Shown here: piece after piece, positions 8,867-17,913 of the stretch | How positions within the stretch are numbered: the stretch's first letter is position 1 | How the letters are laid out: every line of letters begins with the position of its first letter | Source: an uncultured Latescibacterota bacterium | GTDB lineage: Bacteria; Latescibacterota; UBA2968 | NCBI GenBank assembly: GCA_958295785.1 | Contig: OY282377.1 | Span: forward strand, 2,556,394-2,620,393 | Direction of reading: 5' to 3' | Length of the DNA stretch: 64,000 nucleotides | Notes under the pieces: generated by a model | Database searches by the model: none | The model's input: only the letters and a program-made list of their open reading frames with translations | What the model was told of the DNA's origin: nothing | Program-made: the position numbers and the translations under genes

Positions 8867-8877
8867 CCTTCAATCCT

Positions 8878-9270
8878 TTAATTTTTACCCTGAAGGGAGA
8901 CGATAAACGCGGCGATAGCCTTGCGTTCTCCTTCGGGAATTTGGGGATAGCCTGGCATGCCCATGCCCCGTTCATTCAGCGCGCCTTTGAGGATGGTGCG
9001 CGACACAGCCGCAACCGAGCGGCCGTATTTGTACACCGTGGGATCGTGAAAGTCGCGTGGCCTCGGGTTGAGCGTGCGCGCGATCTGCCCATTGCCGCGG
9101 CCATTGCGCCCGTGGCAAACCGCACACCCGTATTTTTTGTACAAAGCCTGACCTTTTTCGAGTTCTGCCGCAGTGAATTGCGGGCGTTGCGGGGGTTCGG
9201 CTTTCTGTTTTGGCGGATCTTGGCACGCCATCAACAGGCTGAAGAGTGCCGCGAAATAGAGGCGGGTCAT
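8878..9270 (-). CDS. Lipoprotein c-type cytochrome
   Basis: About 130 residues from the ATG at 9270, which has a GGGAGAG ribosome-binding site; an upstream in-frame start at 9294 is less likely. The signal peptide ends with LLMAC, a lipobox. The mature domain is a small class I cytochrome c: a single haem motif CAVCHG near residue 50, and GMPGYP with a candidate axial methionine near residue 106. It opens a three-gene operon with PCuAC and SCO1 proteins, so it probably carries electrons toward an oxidase encoded elsewhere. Confidence 0.9.
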   Translation of the reverse strand: MTRLYFAALFSLLMACQDPPKQKAEPPQRPQFTAAELEKGQALYKKYGCAVCHGRNGRGNGQIARTLNPRPRDFHDPTVYKYGRSVAAVSRTILKGALNERGMGMPGYPQIPEGERKAIAAFIVSLQGKN

Positions 9271-9341
9271 GCGCTCTCCCAATGTCGTTATCATTCCAAA
9301 CCGGTGTGAATATATCCAAAATGCGGGGGTTGTAAAAGCGA

Positions 9342-10385
9342 TCAGTCGCCTCTGCGATTGGCCTGCGATTGTGGGGTGAGGTCAAACCACGTTTCGTGGC
9401 CGTGAAAAAACCGGTGGAGTTCATCGACCATCAGCGCGAAAAAGGGCGGATAATCGTCGCCGGTGACGCCGGCAAAATGCGGGCTTAAGAACACGTTGGG
9501 CAGGTGGATGATCTCGCTGTCTGCGGGAATGGGTTCGGGATCGAACACCTCCAAGCCCGCGGTGATGTCGCCCCGTTTCAGGCGCGCGATGAGGGCGTTG
9601 GAATCGACTATCGCCCCGCGCGAGACATTGACAAAAACCGAGCCGGGGCGGATGAGGTCGAGTTCGCGTTTGCCGATCATCCCCTCGGTGCGCGGCGTGA
9701 GCGGAGCGACGCAGACGATGACGTCGCATTGGGAAAAGACATTGTCTATCGCGGTTTGCGTAAAGCCCACAATTTCGGCAATGTCGCGGGACAAGTACGG
9801 GTCGTGTACCCATATATCGACATTGAACGGGCGCAAAAAAGAAATGAGACGACGCCCCATGTGGCCGCAGCCGATGAGGCCGACGCGCTTGCCGGTCAGC
9901 ATGCCGCGCATGTTCTCGCGCTTTTCGGCCCCGGATGGGGTGTTGCCCGAGATGATGCGGCGAAAGGCCGCGCCCGCATTGCGTAGCGCGATGAGAATGA
10001 GGGCGAGGGCCCATTCGGCAACCGGATAAGACGATCCCTGCGTGGTATCCACCGTGCGGATGCCGTGCGCCCATGCGGCTTCGAGGTCCATACGCGCGGC
10101 AAAGCGGTCGCCCTCGAGTTCGCCAATGAATTTCAAGCGCGGTGCGCGATCCATCACTTCGGCGCCAAGGGTGGGTGCCCCGTGGCAGACGACAATGGCA
10201 TCGACATCCCCCACGCGCTCGGTCAAGCGGGCGAGGATTTCGGGATCGCGATGGGCTTCGTAAATGCCCCCGCCTTGGCATTCAAACCAATCCCATGTGG
10301 CAAAGGTTTCGAGGCGGGCGAGTTCTTCGGGCGGAATATAGCTTTCGCGGACGCGCTTGTTAAACGCGAGGAGGACTTTTGGCAT
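9342..10385 (-). CDS. D-isomer-specific 2-hydroxyacid dehydrogenase
   Basis: NAD-dependent reduction of a 2-oxoacid, cytosolic. About 347 residues from the ATG at 10385 (AGAGGT ribosome-binding site). The Rossmann motif GLIGCGHMG lies near residue 170. The catalytic triad is visible as Arg in NVSRGAIVDS, Glu in FDPEPIP and His in LSPHFAG. The substrate cannot be told from sequence. It is 11 bases downstream of a sulfatase gene on the same strand and may act in catabolism of a sulfated or sugar-derived compound. Confidence 0.92.
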   Translation of the reverse strand: MPKVLLAFNKRVRESYIPPEELARLETFATWDWFECQGGGIYEAHRDPEILARLTERVGDVDAIVVCHGAPTLGAEVMDRAPRLKFIGELEGDRFAARMDLEAAWAHGIRTVDTTQGSSYPVAEWALALILIALRNAGAAFRRIISGNTPSGAEKRENMRGMLTGKRVGLIGCGHMGRRLISFLRPFNVDIWVHDPYLSRDIAEIVGFTQTAIDNVFSQCDVIVCVAPLTPRTEGMIGKRELDLIRPGSVFVNVSRGAIVDSNALIARLKRGDITAGLEVFDPEPIPADSEIIHLPNVFLSPHFAGVTGDDYPPFFALMVDELHRFFHGHETWFDLTPQSQANRRGD

Positions 10386-10395
10386 GGCTGACCTC

Positions 10396-11847
10396 TCAAT
10401 GGTTGGGTTCAGGCAACGAGACTCGGTCATTCGTCCGCGCCTGCCACTGGCGAATGCGGGCGGTCAGGTCGCGGATGCGGGCGCGGTGTTTGGGGTCGTC
10501 AAAGTGATTGATCGTCTCATTGGGATCGGCGTTGAGATCGTAGAGTTCGCACTGGTCGTGGGCACTCAAATTGAGTTTCCAGCGGTCCGCAGAGATGATG
10601 CACCGCCAAGGCGTGCCCATCGCGGGATTGACTTCGGCCTCGCCCGGGCGCGGATGGCCGTCGCTGCGGTTCCACTGGATGAACACATCGTTTTTGGACA
10701 GCGTTGCATCGCCTTTCAGAACGGGCACGCGGCTCTCGCCTTGCAGGTGATCGGGGATGGGTTCGCCCATCAGATCGAGCAGGGTGGGCACGAGGTCGAT
10801 ATGCGAGACGTTGCCGGGGATCATCCGCTGCGGTTTGGACAGCCATGGGACGTGGACGAGAAGCGGAACTTTGACGGATTCTTCGTAGAGCACAGTCTTG
10901 CCCAAAATGCCGTGATCGCCGACCATTTCGCCGTGATCGCTGCTGAAAACGACGATGGTATTATCCGCCTGCCCGCTTTCTTTGAGCGCAGTCAGGATTT
11001 TGCCGACGGAGCGATCCACCAACGTCACATTGCCGCAATAGCGCGCGCGCACCGCACGCCAGCCCGCATCCGTGCGAAGGTCGTAGCCGTATTCTTCCGA
11101 TTCCATGTAGTAGGCGGCCAAAACGCGGTTGAGGAGCGAGGCATTGGCGGGTGGTTTTTGGCGAAACGCGGGGCCAACCGGAAGGTTGGCCGGGTCGTAA
11201 TAATCGTCAAATGGCCCGGTATGCGGCGGGTGTGGTTCCAGATAGGAAACCGCGAGCACAAAGGGTTGATCCCCGCATGCGCGGATAAATTGCGCTGCGC
11301 GGTCGCCTTGGAAAGCGGCTTTGGTAAAGGGTTCGTCCATGCTGGCTTCCACATGGCGCGAAAAAACGCGCTGGCCTTCGGATTCGGCATCGGGTTCAAA
11401 GCCATTTTCCACGAGAAAGTGATGGTAGGCACTGCGGTATTGGCGGCGTTCCGCGCTTGAGAAGAACCGGCGGTAGGAGTCCTCTGTGCCGACCCATTCA
11501 TCAAATCCGTGTTGCGGAAAAATTTCATCGCCCAAGTGCCACTTGCCATTGTAACAACGGCGATAATCCAAAGACACCATTTCGGCGAGGGTCTGCACAT
11601 CGCGCGGCAATGGCACATTACACGCCGGCACGCGGGCCGTATGCGGGTACAGGCCACACAGCATGGTCGCGCGCGACGGACTGCACACGGGCTGGCTGAT
11701 ATATGCGTTTTCAAACACAAAACTTTCGTCCGCAAGCGCGTTGAGATGCGGCGTGTCGAGATGATCGTTGCCATAACACCGCAGGGTATCGGCGCGTTGC
11801 TGATCGGTGAAGATGAATAACAGATTCGGTTTTTTCGATGGCTTCAT
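10396..11847 (-). CDS. Type I (formylglycine-dependent) sulfatase
   Basis: 483 residues. Hydrolyses sulfate esters. The active-site signature CSPSRATMLCG near residues 55-65 contains the cysteine converted to formylglycine; metal-binding segments are NLLFIFTDQQRADT at the N-terminus and FSSDHGEMVGDHG near residue 295. No signal peptide is obvious, so it may act in the cytosol on imported sulfated substrate. It lies directly upstream of a 2-hydroxyacid dehydrogenase and downstream of an MFS carrier, all on the minus strand. No formylglycine-generating enzyme is in the window. Confidence 0.94.
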   Translation of the reverse strand: MKPSKKPNLLFIFTDQQRADTLRCYGNDHLDTPHLNALADESFVFENAYISQPVCSPSRATMLCGLYPHTARVPACNVPLPRDVQTLAEMVSLDYRRCYNGKWHLGDEIFPQHGFDEWVGTEDSYRRFFSSAERRQYRSAYHHFLVENGFEPDAESEGQRVFSRHVEASMDEPFTKAAFQGDRAAQFIRACGDQPFVLAVSYLEPHPPHTGPFDDYYDPANLPVGPAFRQKPPANASLLNRVLAAYYMESEEYGYDLRTDAGWRAVRARYCGNVTLVDRSVGKILTALKESGQADNTIVVFSSDHGEMVGDHGILGKTVLYEESVKVPLLVHVPWLSKPQRMIPGNVSHIDLVPTLLDLMGEPIPDHLQGESRVPVLKGDATLSKNDVFIQWNRSDGHPRPGEAEVNPAMGTPWRCIISADRWKLNLSAHDQCELYDLNADPNETINHFDDPKHRARIRDLTARIRQWQARTNDRVSLPEPNH

Positions 11848-11861
11848 TTTGAACCTCTTCG

Positions 11862-11893
11862 GACGGGCGCGGGGGGCCTGTCCCTACGGTTGA
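11862..11893. repeat. Single REP-like GC-rich unit
   Basis: GACGGGCGCGGGGGGCC followed by TGTCCCTACGG, a divergent copy of the 40-bp unit arrayed at 5201-5345, lying between the MFS and sulfatase genes. A CTGCTGACCGCT word, another recurring intergenic motif, follows near 11960. Confidence 0.7.
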
Positions 11894-11990
11894 TGGGGAC
11901 AGGGCGATGGAACTGACAACTGAAAGTCAATTATCAGCATCCGTCCATCTGATTTTTCTGACTGCTGACCGCTTGGGATGCGGGGTTCGT

Positions 11991-13244
11991 CTATTCGCTT
12001 CCCAACCGCCACTGCGACTTGGGAATGAGGACCGCGAGGATCGCCAGAACCGCGCACCCCGCAGTGGCAAAAGCCGCGCTCGCGCCAAGTGCATGGGACA
12101 CTATGTCCGCGCCAGTAGAAGTCGCGGAGGAGGCGAGCAGGGCGAGGCAGAGCGAAAATGCCAAGCGGCCGATCAGGCTTTGGATGGAGAGATAGGTGGC
12201 GCGATGGTGTTGTTGCAGGCGGGGAACCGTTGCCGCATTGAGGGGCGCGATCATCAATGCACGCGGGACCGAACGAAATCCCAACAGCAGCGCGACGATG
12301 GGATGGAGAAACAAGCTCATCGCCCATATCAGAAACCCCTGGATCCCCGCGCTGAGCATCAGGGCCAATCGCGTGCCCAAACAATCGGACAGGCGAACAC
12401 TGCGCTTTGCAAACCACGCCGCAATGACCATTGTCAACGCCGTGTGGCATCCCGTGACCAACGGGGTGGGCACCGCGTGTTGCCCTCTTAGCAAGTCGAT
12501 GTAGGGTTGGTAAAATTCATACGGGATATGGTTGATAACCGTCATAAAAACAGAGAACAACATCAACCACGCGAGCGCGGGCTGCATGAGATAGGCCAAA
12601 CATGCGCGAATCTGTGCAAAAAATCCCCGCGCCACAAAGCGGCGTTTGGGGTCTCGGATCGGTTCGGCAAATGCAAAGACCAGCGCGAATGCCACACACG
12701 CGCCCAACAGGGAGAGACAATACGCGAGGCGCAAGGCATAGATGGCGACTGCGCCACCTACGAGTGCTGCCCCGGCCGAGGCAAAAAAAATATTGCGCGT
12801 AACGCGCGCTTCGCGGTTGGCGTACTCGGCCTCTTTGCCCAAACACGCGAGCAGGTCGTAGTGAAATGACGTGTCTGTGCCCGACCGAAACGCCACGCTT
12901 GCGGCCAAGCCAATTTGCGCCAGCACAAAGACGCCAAAAGTGTGACCCGCAAAAAACAGGATGTAGGCAAAGATCGCTGAGAGGGTGGAGATCAAAAGGG
13001 TGAGATGGCGGCCCAAGGTGTCGGACAAATACCCAGAAGGCACTTCGAGAATCACCACAGCGACGTAGTAAATGGCTTCGAGACGCAGCACTTGATCGAT
13101 AGACATGTGCTGGTTAAAATACAAAAAAAACACGGGCAACCAGAAATACGCCTGCGCGATGGGCGCGTAAATCGGATACAAGCGAACGCTACGGGTGAGT
13201 TTAGAATGTGACATTGCGAATGTGCGATGGGGGTTCGATGGCAT
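11991..13244 (-). CDS. Major facilitator superfamily transporter
   Basis: 417 residues (407 if started at the ATG at 13214). About eleven or twelve hydrophobic segments are visible, with the conserved loop between helices 2 and 3 as SGYLSDTLGRHLTLL (about residues 70-84), the hallmark of MFS carriers. The segment RSGTDTSFHYDLL near 121 resembles the export-type MFS subgroup. The substrate is unknown; the sulfatase and dehydrogenase downstream on the same strand may share it. No clear ribosome-binding site supports either start. Confidence 0.9.
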   Translation of the reverse strand: MPSNPHRTFAMSHSKLTRSVRLYPIYAPIAQAYFWLPVFFLYFNQHMSIDQVLRLEAIYYVAVVILEVPSGYLSDTLGRHLTLLISTLSAIFAYILFFAGHTFGVFVLAQIGLAASVAFRSGTDTSFHYDLLACLGKEAEYANREARVTRNIFFASAGAALVGGAVAIYALRLAYCLSLLGACVAFALVFAFAEPIRDPKRRFVARGFFAQIRACLAYLMQPALAWLMLFSVFMTVINHIPYEFYQPYIDLLRGQHAVPTPLVTGCHTALTMVIAAWFAKRSVRLSDCLGTRLALMLSAGIQGFLIWAMSLFLHPIVALLLGFRSVPRALMIAPLNAATVPRLQQHHRATYLSIQSLIGRLAFSLCLALLASSATSTGADIVSHALGASAAFATAGCAVLAILAVLIPKSQWRLGSE

Positions 13245-13436
13245 TTTGGTCGCTTATCTGCCATCGGATTAGCACCTGCGTTGCTTGCTTGTTCAGGGGC
13301 TTAATGGTTGATCTGAATACTGCGTAACGTCAGTGAATAACGCCATTGCCTCGCCTTTGTTCCTCCGTGCCCGTGAACTGCTATCGCAGTTGTACACCGC
13401 CCAGTGCCCTTCGCGGATCTGACCGTGCTCTGATCA

Positions 13437-13781
13437 CTAATTGTGCCTGAAATGGACCAGCGCGCGGTTCACAGTGCGATACGTTTGAAAAGCCGACGCC
13501 AGGGAAGTGACCATGAAAATGCTTTCGATTCTTTTGGTAATGCCCACGAGGTAGAGATCGCCACCGGCCTCTCTCACGGTTGCCAAAGACGCGGTGAGCA
13601 CGCCGAGCATCGCGCTGCCAAACCATCTGATGGCAGAAAAATCGACAATTACGCGATTGATGTTGCTGTCGACGAGTTTTTTGATGTGCGCGTGAAATGG
13701 CGAGACTTCAGGCCCATCCATCAAGTCTCCCGTGAGGGTGAGGATCGCGATGTCGTCCTTGATCTCTTCTTTGATGGTCAT
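13437..13781 (-). CDS. STAS-domain anti-anti-sigma factor-like protein
   Basis: 114 residues forming one STAS domain of the SpoIIAA/RsbV kind, which binds anti-sigma kinases or scaffolds regulatory complexes. TLTGDLMDGPEV and the following helix match the family, and FSAIRWFGSAMLGVL carries the conserved serine position (Gly-Ser-Ala) that is phosphorylated in regulators. No partner kinase or phosphatase is next to it, so its target is unknown. It diverges from the DUF2283 gene, with a shared 140-bp control region between. Confidence 0.85.
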   Translation of the reverse strand: MTIKEEIKDDIAILTLTGDLMDGPEVSPFHAHIKKLVDSNINRVIVDFSAIRWFGSAMLGVLTASLATVREAGGDLYLVGITKRIESIFMVTSLASAFQTYRTVNRALVHFRHN

Positions 13782-13921
13782 AACGCATTCCTTTGTTGAA
13801 TGTGATTGAATGTCCCTTGCACAGCGACAACATACATCTCTGAACCCGATTTTACAACCCTTTCTTTTTTTATATTGGGAATAATTACATCGTCACCGCG
13901 TATCAAAAAGAGGTCGGATAA

Positions 13922-14287
13922 ATGGACAAACCCAATTTCAACTACGACAAAAAAAGTGACACGCTCTACGTGTCATTTGAACCCCAGATGGAAGCGACGG
14001 GCATTGAGTTGAACGATCACATCCTGCTTCGGATCAATAAGGCGGAGCGCAAAGCGGTTGGCGTGACATTTTTCGAGTATTCGATTTTGGCGCAACAAAC
14101 CGATATTGGGCCGCGCAGTTTTCCCCTGACGGGCCTGTGTAACCTGTCCGATGCCCTCAAAGAGATGGTGATGGATATTCTCCAACGCTCGCCCATCAAA
14201 GAAATCCTCCCGCTCTCGGCCTATACGCCCTCTGCTATTGAAACGATTCCCACCGCGTCGCCGAGGTCGCGCAACGGCGCGTTGTGA
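13922..14287 (+). CDS. DUF2283-family protein
   Basis: 121 residues. The segment FNYDKKSDTLYVSFEPQ at the N-terminus followed by GIELNDHILLRIN and AVGVTFFEYS is the DUF2283 pattern, a small beta-rich family of unknown function. The C-terminal 35 residues, rich in Pro, Ser and Thr, extend beyond the usual domain. An ATAAATGG context starts the gene; no strong ribosome-binding site is seen. It ends against a bidirectional terminator. Confidence 0.8.
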   Translation: MDKPNFNYDKKSDTLYVSFEPQMEATGIELNDHILLRINKAERKAVGVTFFEYSILAQQTDIGPRSFPLTGLCNLSDALKEMVMDILQRSPIKEILPLSAYTPSAIETIPTASPRSRNGAL

Positions 14288-14310
14288 AGCGAGAAGGCCA
14301 TCGCTTCAGC

Positions 14311-14355
14311 GCATAAAAAATCGGGACATGCGCGACATGCCCCGATTTTTTATGC
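14311..14355. terminator. Bidirectional intrinsic terminator
   Basis: Perfect 15-bp inverted repeat, GCATAAAAAATCGGG at 14311-14325 and its complement at 14341-14355, with a 15-base loop containing a second CATG/CATG pairing. A/T tracts on both arms suit termination of both convergent genes. It overlaps the stop codon of the minus-strand oxidoreductase gene. Confidence 0.9.
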
Positions 14356-15462
14356 CATCGGATCTCTTTTGAGCAAAGGCAGGGGATGGGGCACAACGAG
14401 CACACCGCCATTTTCGTAGGATTCAATCGCGGCCCAGGTGTATTCGAGCGCGGCCAGGGCATCGTGCCCGGAAGCGCGGAGTTCCTCGCGGGGCACGCCT
14501 CGGGTGACATCTTCGAGAAATGCGTGGATGCGATTGGGAAATGTGGAACCAAAATCCGCAATCCCCGAATCATTGACGATGGGATCGGGCGCGGCGCCGT
14601 GCGACATATTTTCCGGCATAGGCGCCGTGCCGGGCGCGGGCCAAAAGGTGATTTTTTCCACGCAGTTCTCAATGCAAAACGTGCCGCGCGTGCCGCCCAC
14701 TTCAACGCTCCACCACCCGCCCAGGCCAAATGTGGTATCGCCGCGCTGGCTGAGCAAATAGCCCATCGCGCCGCTTTCAAACCGCACGTGAATGCTGTTG
14801 AGGGAAATCATGAGATCGCCCGCTTGTTTGCGAAAACTCGGGCGGTCAAAAAACGCCTGCACATGCGCGATGTCGCCGCAAAACTCGCGCATCACGCTGA
14901 AGGGATGCGTGAGAAAGGCTTTGACGTGAAAATAGGGATGGCCCCATGACTTAGGCCCTTTGCTGGGCCGATAGGTCGCTTCGCCGCCCGCAAAACCCAT
15001 TTTGTGGATGCAGTAAATTTGTTCGCCCACCATGCCTTCGGCGAGATATTCCCGCGCTTTGTCCGCAGGTTGCGAGAAGTGATGGTTGAGGTTGCAACCG
15101 AGGTAGCGGTTTTGTTCTGCGGCATAGGCGACCATATCCCGGGCTTCGTCAATGTCGTTGGACAGGGGTTTCTCGCACAGAACGTGTTTGCCAGCCGCGA
15201 GTGCCTCCATCGTGGGTTCGCAGTGCCAACTGCCGTTCTCATTGCCCCCGGTCGTCACATCGACAATGTCCAAGTCTTCGTTCTCAAGCATGTCTTTGAG
15301 GCTGTAATACGCCTTAACGCCGTGTCGTTCGGCAGCCGCATCTGCGGATGCTTTAACGACATCGCACACCGCGACGAGGTCTGCGAGATCGTCTGCTGCA
15401 TAACAAGCCGCATGCCGGTTGCCAATGCCGCCCATACCAACAACGCCAACTTTTAGTGCCAT
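14350..15462 (-). CDS. Gfo/Idh/MocA-family oxidoreductase
   Basis: About 370 residues. NAD(P)-dependent dehydrogenase of the glucose-fructose oxidoreductase/inositol dehydrogenase family, acting on a sugar, cyclitol or derivative. The N-terminal Rossmann motif is GVVGMGGIGNRHA, and the family-typical CEKPLS segment with the catalytic lysine is near residue 95. The start at 15462 is supported by a GGAGAG ribosome-binding site; 15 in-frame codons upstream are not needed. The substrate is unknown, though the fold and neighbours fit catabolism of plant or algal carbohydrates. Confidence 0.92.
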   Translation of the reverse strand: MALKVGVVGMGGIGNRHAACYAADDLADLVAVCDVVKASADAAAERHGVKAYYSLKDMLENEDLDIVDVTTGGNENGSWHCEPTMEALAAGKHVLCEKPLSNDIDEARDMVAYAAEQNRYLGCNLNHHFSQPADKAREYLAEGMVGEQIYCIHKMGFAGGEATYRPSKGPKSWGHPYFHVKAFLTHPFSVMREFCGDIAHVQAFFDRPSFRKQAGDLMISLNSIHVRFESGAMGYLLSQRGDTTFGLGGWWSVEVGGTRGTFCIENCVEKITFWPAPGTAPMPENMSHGAAPDPIVNDSGIADFGSTFPNRIHAFLEDVTRGVPREELRASGHDALAALEYTWAAIESYENGGVLVVPHPLPLLKRDPMA

Positions 15463-15503
15463 TGTATTCTCTCCAAAAAAGGTGAAAACGCACGCTGACC
15501 ACC

Positions 15504-16685
15504 TCAACGCATCGCGGAACGCTCGAACCGCTCCAGCACGGCCCTCAATCCGGGCAGCGGCACGACCTCGCCATCGCGGCGGGATTGCCGCTCTGCGCCC
15601 CCATAGACGACCACTTTGCCCGAGATTTGCGGCAACACCCGTGCAACCCGGTTGAGGGCGTTGAAATAGTCCGAGGCAACAGTCGCGCCGGGCTTGATCT
15701 CGATGGCGCCGATGCCATTGCCATTTTCATACAAAAGGTCGCACTCCAACCCGCGGGCGTCTCGGAAGAACGACAGGTTGGACCGATAGCCCCGGTTGAA
15801 ACGGTGCTTGAGGGCCTCCGCGATGACCGCATTTTCAAACAGCGCGCCGCGAAGCGGATGGGTGGCAATCTGCCCGGCGTGCTCAATGCCGATGAGATAA
15901 CTCGCCAGCCCCACGTCGTAAAAGTAGAGCTTGGGGGACTTGACCAACCGCTTGCGAATATTGGCGTAAAACGGCGGGAGTTGGAAAACCACGTAGCTCG
16001 CTTCCAAAACCGTCAGCCAGTGCCGCGCTGTGGTGTGCGAGACGCCAGCGTCTGCGCCCAACGCAGAGAGATTGGCGAGTTGCCCCACGCGCCCGGCGCA
16101 CAAGCGCACAAAGCGACGGAAATTGGACAGATTGCGAATTTCCCCGATCCGGCGCACATCGCGCTCGACATAGGTTTCAAAATAATCGCCGAGGGCTTGC
16201 CGCGGTTCGAGTTTTTGATCGTGAATGCGCGGATAACAACCCGAGTACAAAATGTCATCTATGCGGTCACGCGCGCCGGTTTGCCGCCGTTCATCGAGCG
16301 AGAAGGGCAGGAGGCGGAGCAATGCCGTGCGCCCGGCCAGCGATTGGCTAATCGCATCGGAAAGCCTGAATTGCTCGCTGCCCGTGAGCACGAAGAGGCT
16401 GTTCCCGCGCTGTTCGTCAGCGAGGACTTGCAGGTAGGACAACAGCTCGGGCACGCGCTGGATCTCGTCCAAGATGGCCCCCTCGCCGAGTTGTGCGAGA
16501 AAGCCCCGGGGGTCAGACTCGGCAAATTCCCGCTGATCCGGGGCTTCCAAGTTGACGTACTCGAGATGGGAAAACGCCGCCCGGCAAAGCGTGGTCTTCC
16601 CAGACTGACGCGGCCCGGTCACGGTGACAAAGGGATAGTTGTCGAAAAGCTCGAGCAAGCAGGGTGTAATTTCGCGCGTAATCAT
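15504..16685 (-). CDS. AAA ATPase with DUF4143 nuclease-like domain
   Basis: 393 residues. Order: AAA_14 ATPase with Walker A TGPRQSGKTT (residues 22-31) and Walker B GAILDEIQRVPEL; a middle winged-helix-like part; and a C-terminal DUF4143 domain with a PD-(D/E)XK-like set of residues, LECDLLYENGNGIGAIEIKPG near 300-325. The family is common in genomes with many mobile elements and its role is unknown. All the key residues are intact. A single gene, separated from both neighbours by short gaps. Confidence 0.9.
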   Translation of the reverse strand: MITREITPCLLELFDNYPFVTVTGPRQSGKTTLCRAAFSHLEYVNLEAPDQREFAESDPRGFLAQLGEGAILDEIQRVPELLSYLQVLADEQRGNSLFVLTGSEQFRLSDAISQSLAGRTALLRLLPFSLDERRQTGARDRIDDILYSGCYPRIHDQKLEPRQALGDYFETYVERDVRRIGEIRNLSNFRRFVRLCAGRVGQLANLSALGADAGVSHTTARHWLTVLEASYVVFQLPPFYANIRKRLVKSPKLYFYDVGLASYLIGIEHAGQIATHPLRGALFENAVIAEALKHRFNRGYRSNLSFFRDARGLECDLLYENGNGIGAIEIKPGATVASDYFNALNRVARVLPQISGKVVVYGGAERQSRRDGEVVPLPGLRAVLERFERSAMR

Positions 16686-16813
16686 GCTGTGCTTTGAAAA
16701 TGAAAGTCAATTAGACTGCTCAAAGGTCATCGCGGAATCTCACTGAGAAATGGAAGGGGTTGTTTTTAAGTTAGCCAGTTGTCTATTTGCAATTTGGGGA
16801 GTTGTTGACGCAT

Positions 16814-17401
16814 TCATCTTTCACTCCTTTGCGGCAGATCGATGCCGGCAAATCCCGCCAATTGCGCGACCATGCGATAGGTGAGGCCCCACAGCACCGG
16901 GCGGTTGGGGCCGAGCAAATCGAGCGCGGGCATGTCGCGCCAGCCTTCGAGATCGAGCACTTGTCGGCGAGCGGGATCGGCCAGATGTGCAAAAGGCGTC
17001 CAAAAAACATCGCGGACCTCTGCATTGCGCGCACATGCAACGCCTTGATGGATGGCATAGACAAAACAGGATACTTGGATGGGCAGGGTCGCGCCCGTCA
17101 CATCGTCCAAACGACCGAGAACTTGCGCGCGGCGCAAATCGAGGCCGAGTTCCTCGCGGGTCTCGCGCTCGGCCGTGTGTCTGAGGTCGCGATCACCGGG
17201 TTCGGCTGTGCCGCCGGGAAAGGCGATATGGCCCGACCACGGATCGGTCGGATGCGCGGCGCGTTCGATGAAGAGGAGATAGAGATCGTCCGGGCGCGGG
17301 TGGAAAATCGCAGCGACAGCCGCCTGCGTTTTATCCGGTTCCGGATGGATATGGGGTCGGTACGCGGATAGGGATTGTGCGAGGATTTGGAATGCCGTCA
17401 T
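16814..17401 (-). CDS. Nudix hydrolase, CoA pyrophosphatase-like (NudL type)
   Basis: 195 residues. The Nudix box is complete: GGTAEPGDRDLRHTAERETREELGL (only key residues noted here: G, E of AEPGD, and REELGL), preceded by SGHIAFPGG, the segment typical of CoA/acyl-CoA pyrophosphatases. It cleaves the pyrophosphate bond of CoA or related nucleotides. The start overlaps the pyrE stop by four bases (ATGA), so it is translated with pyrE. Confidence 0.88.
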   Translation of the reverse strand: MTAFQILAQSLSAYRPHIHPEPDKTQAAVAAIFHPRPDDLYLLFIERAAHPTDPWSGHIAFPGGTAEPGDRDLRHTAERETREELGLDLRRAQVLGRLDDVTGATLPIQVSCFVYAIHQGVACARNAEVRDVFWTPFAHLADPARRQVLDLEGWRDMPALDLLGPNRPVLWGLTYRMVAQLAGFAGIDLPQRSER

Positions 17402-17913
17402 TTCAGTTCGCTCATCCGAAACAGCGCGTGCAATTCAACGCCCGCTTTGGCGAGATTCTCCGCGCCGCCCGATTCGCGGTCAATCGCGCATAAGGCGTGC
17501 GAAACCCGGGCGCCGAGGTTGCGGAGGTCTTGCGTGGAAAGGGCAATTTGACCGCCGGACGTGACGACGTCTTCAACGATCAGAAGTTGCTTGCCCGCGA
17601 TGTCGCCCCCCTCGGCGAGTTTGCAAGTGCCATAAGTTTTGGCTTCTTTTCGCACAAAGCAGGCGGGCAAGCCGCAAAGGTGAGAGAGCATGGTTGCGAT
17701 GGGGACGCCGCCGAGCTCGAGACCTGCGAGGATGTCCGTCTCGTCCGGAATGAGGGGCTGAAGGTGCACGGCGATTTCGCGGAGGAGTTCGGGATCGGTT
17801 TCAAACTGGTACTTGTCGAAATACTCCGTTGCAGTCACCCCCGACCGCAGCGTGAATTGCCCGGTCAGATAAGATGTCTGATAAATGCGCCGCGCGAGGT
17901 CGAGTCGGGTCAT
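17398..17913 (-). CDS. pyrE: Orotate phosphoribosyltransferase
   Basis: 171 residues. Transfers phosphoribose from PRPP to orotate in de novo pyrimidine synthesis. GQFTLRSGVTATEYFDKYQ is the family N-terminal substrate loop, VRKEAKTYGT is the flexible catalytic loop, and LLIVEDVVTSGGQ is the PRPP-binding motif. It overlaps the Nudix gene downstream and the DUF5615-like frame upstream, each by an ATGA junction, an unusual coupling of a core gene to a toxin-antitoxin locus. Confidence 0.94.
   Translation of the reverse strand: MTRLDLARRIYQTSYLTGQFTLRSGVTATEYFDKYQFETDPELLREIAVHLQPLIPDETDILAGLELGGVPIATMLSHLCGLPACFVRKEAKTYGTCKLAEGGDIAGKQLLIVEDVVTSGGQIALSTQDLRNLGARVSHALCAIDRESGGAENLAKAGVELHALFRMSELK

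Noticed and set aside
10357-11460. A 367-codon plus-strand frame over the sulfatase gene
   Set aside because: A GC-rich shadow frame opposite a clear sulfatase with intact catalytic motif; no homology-like features.
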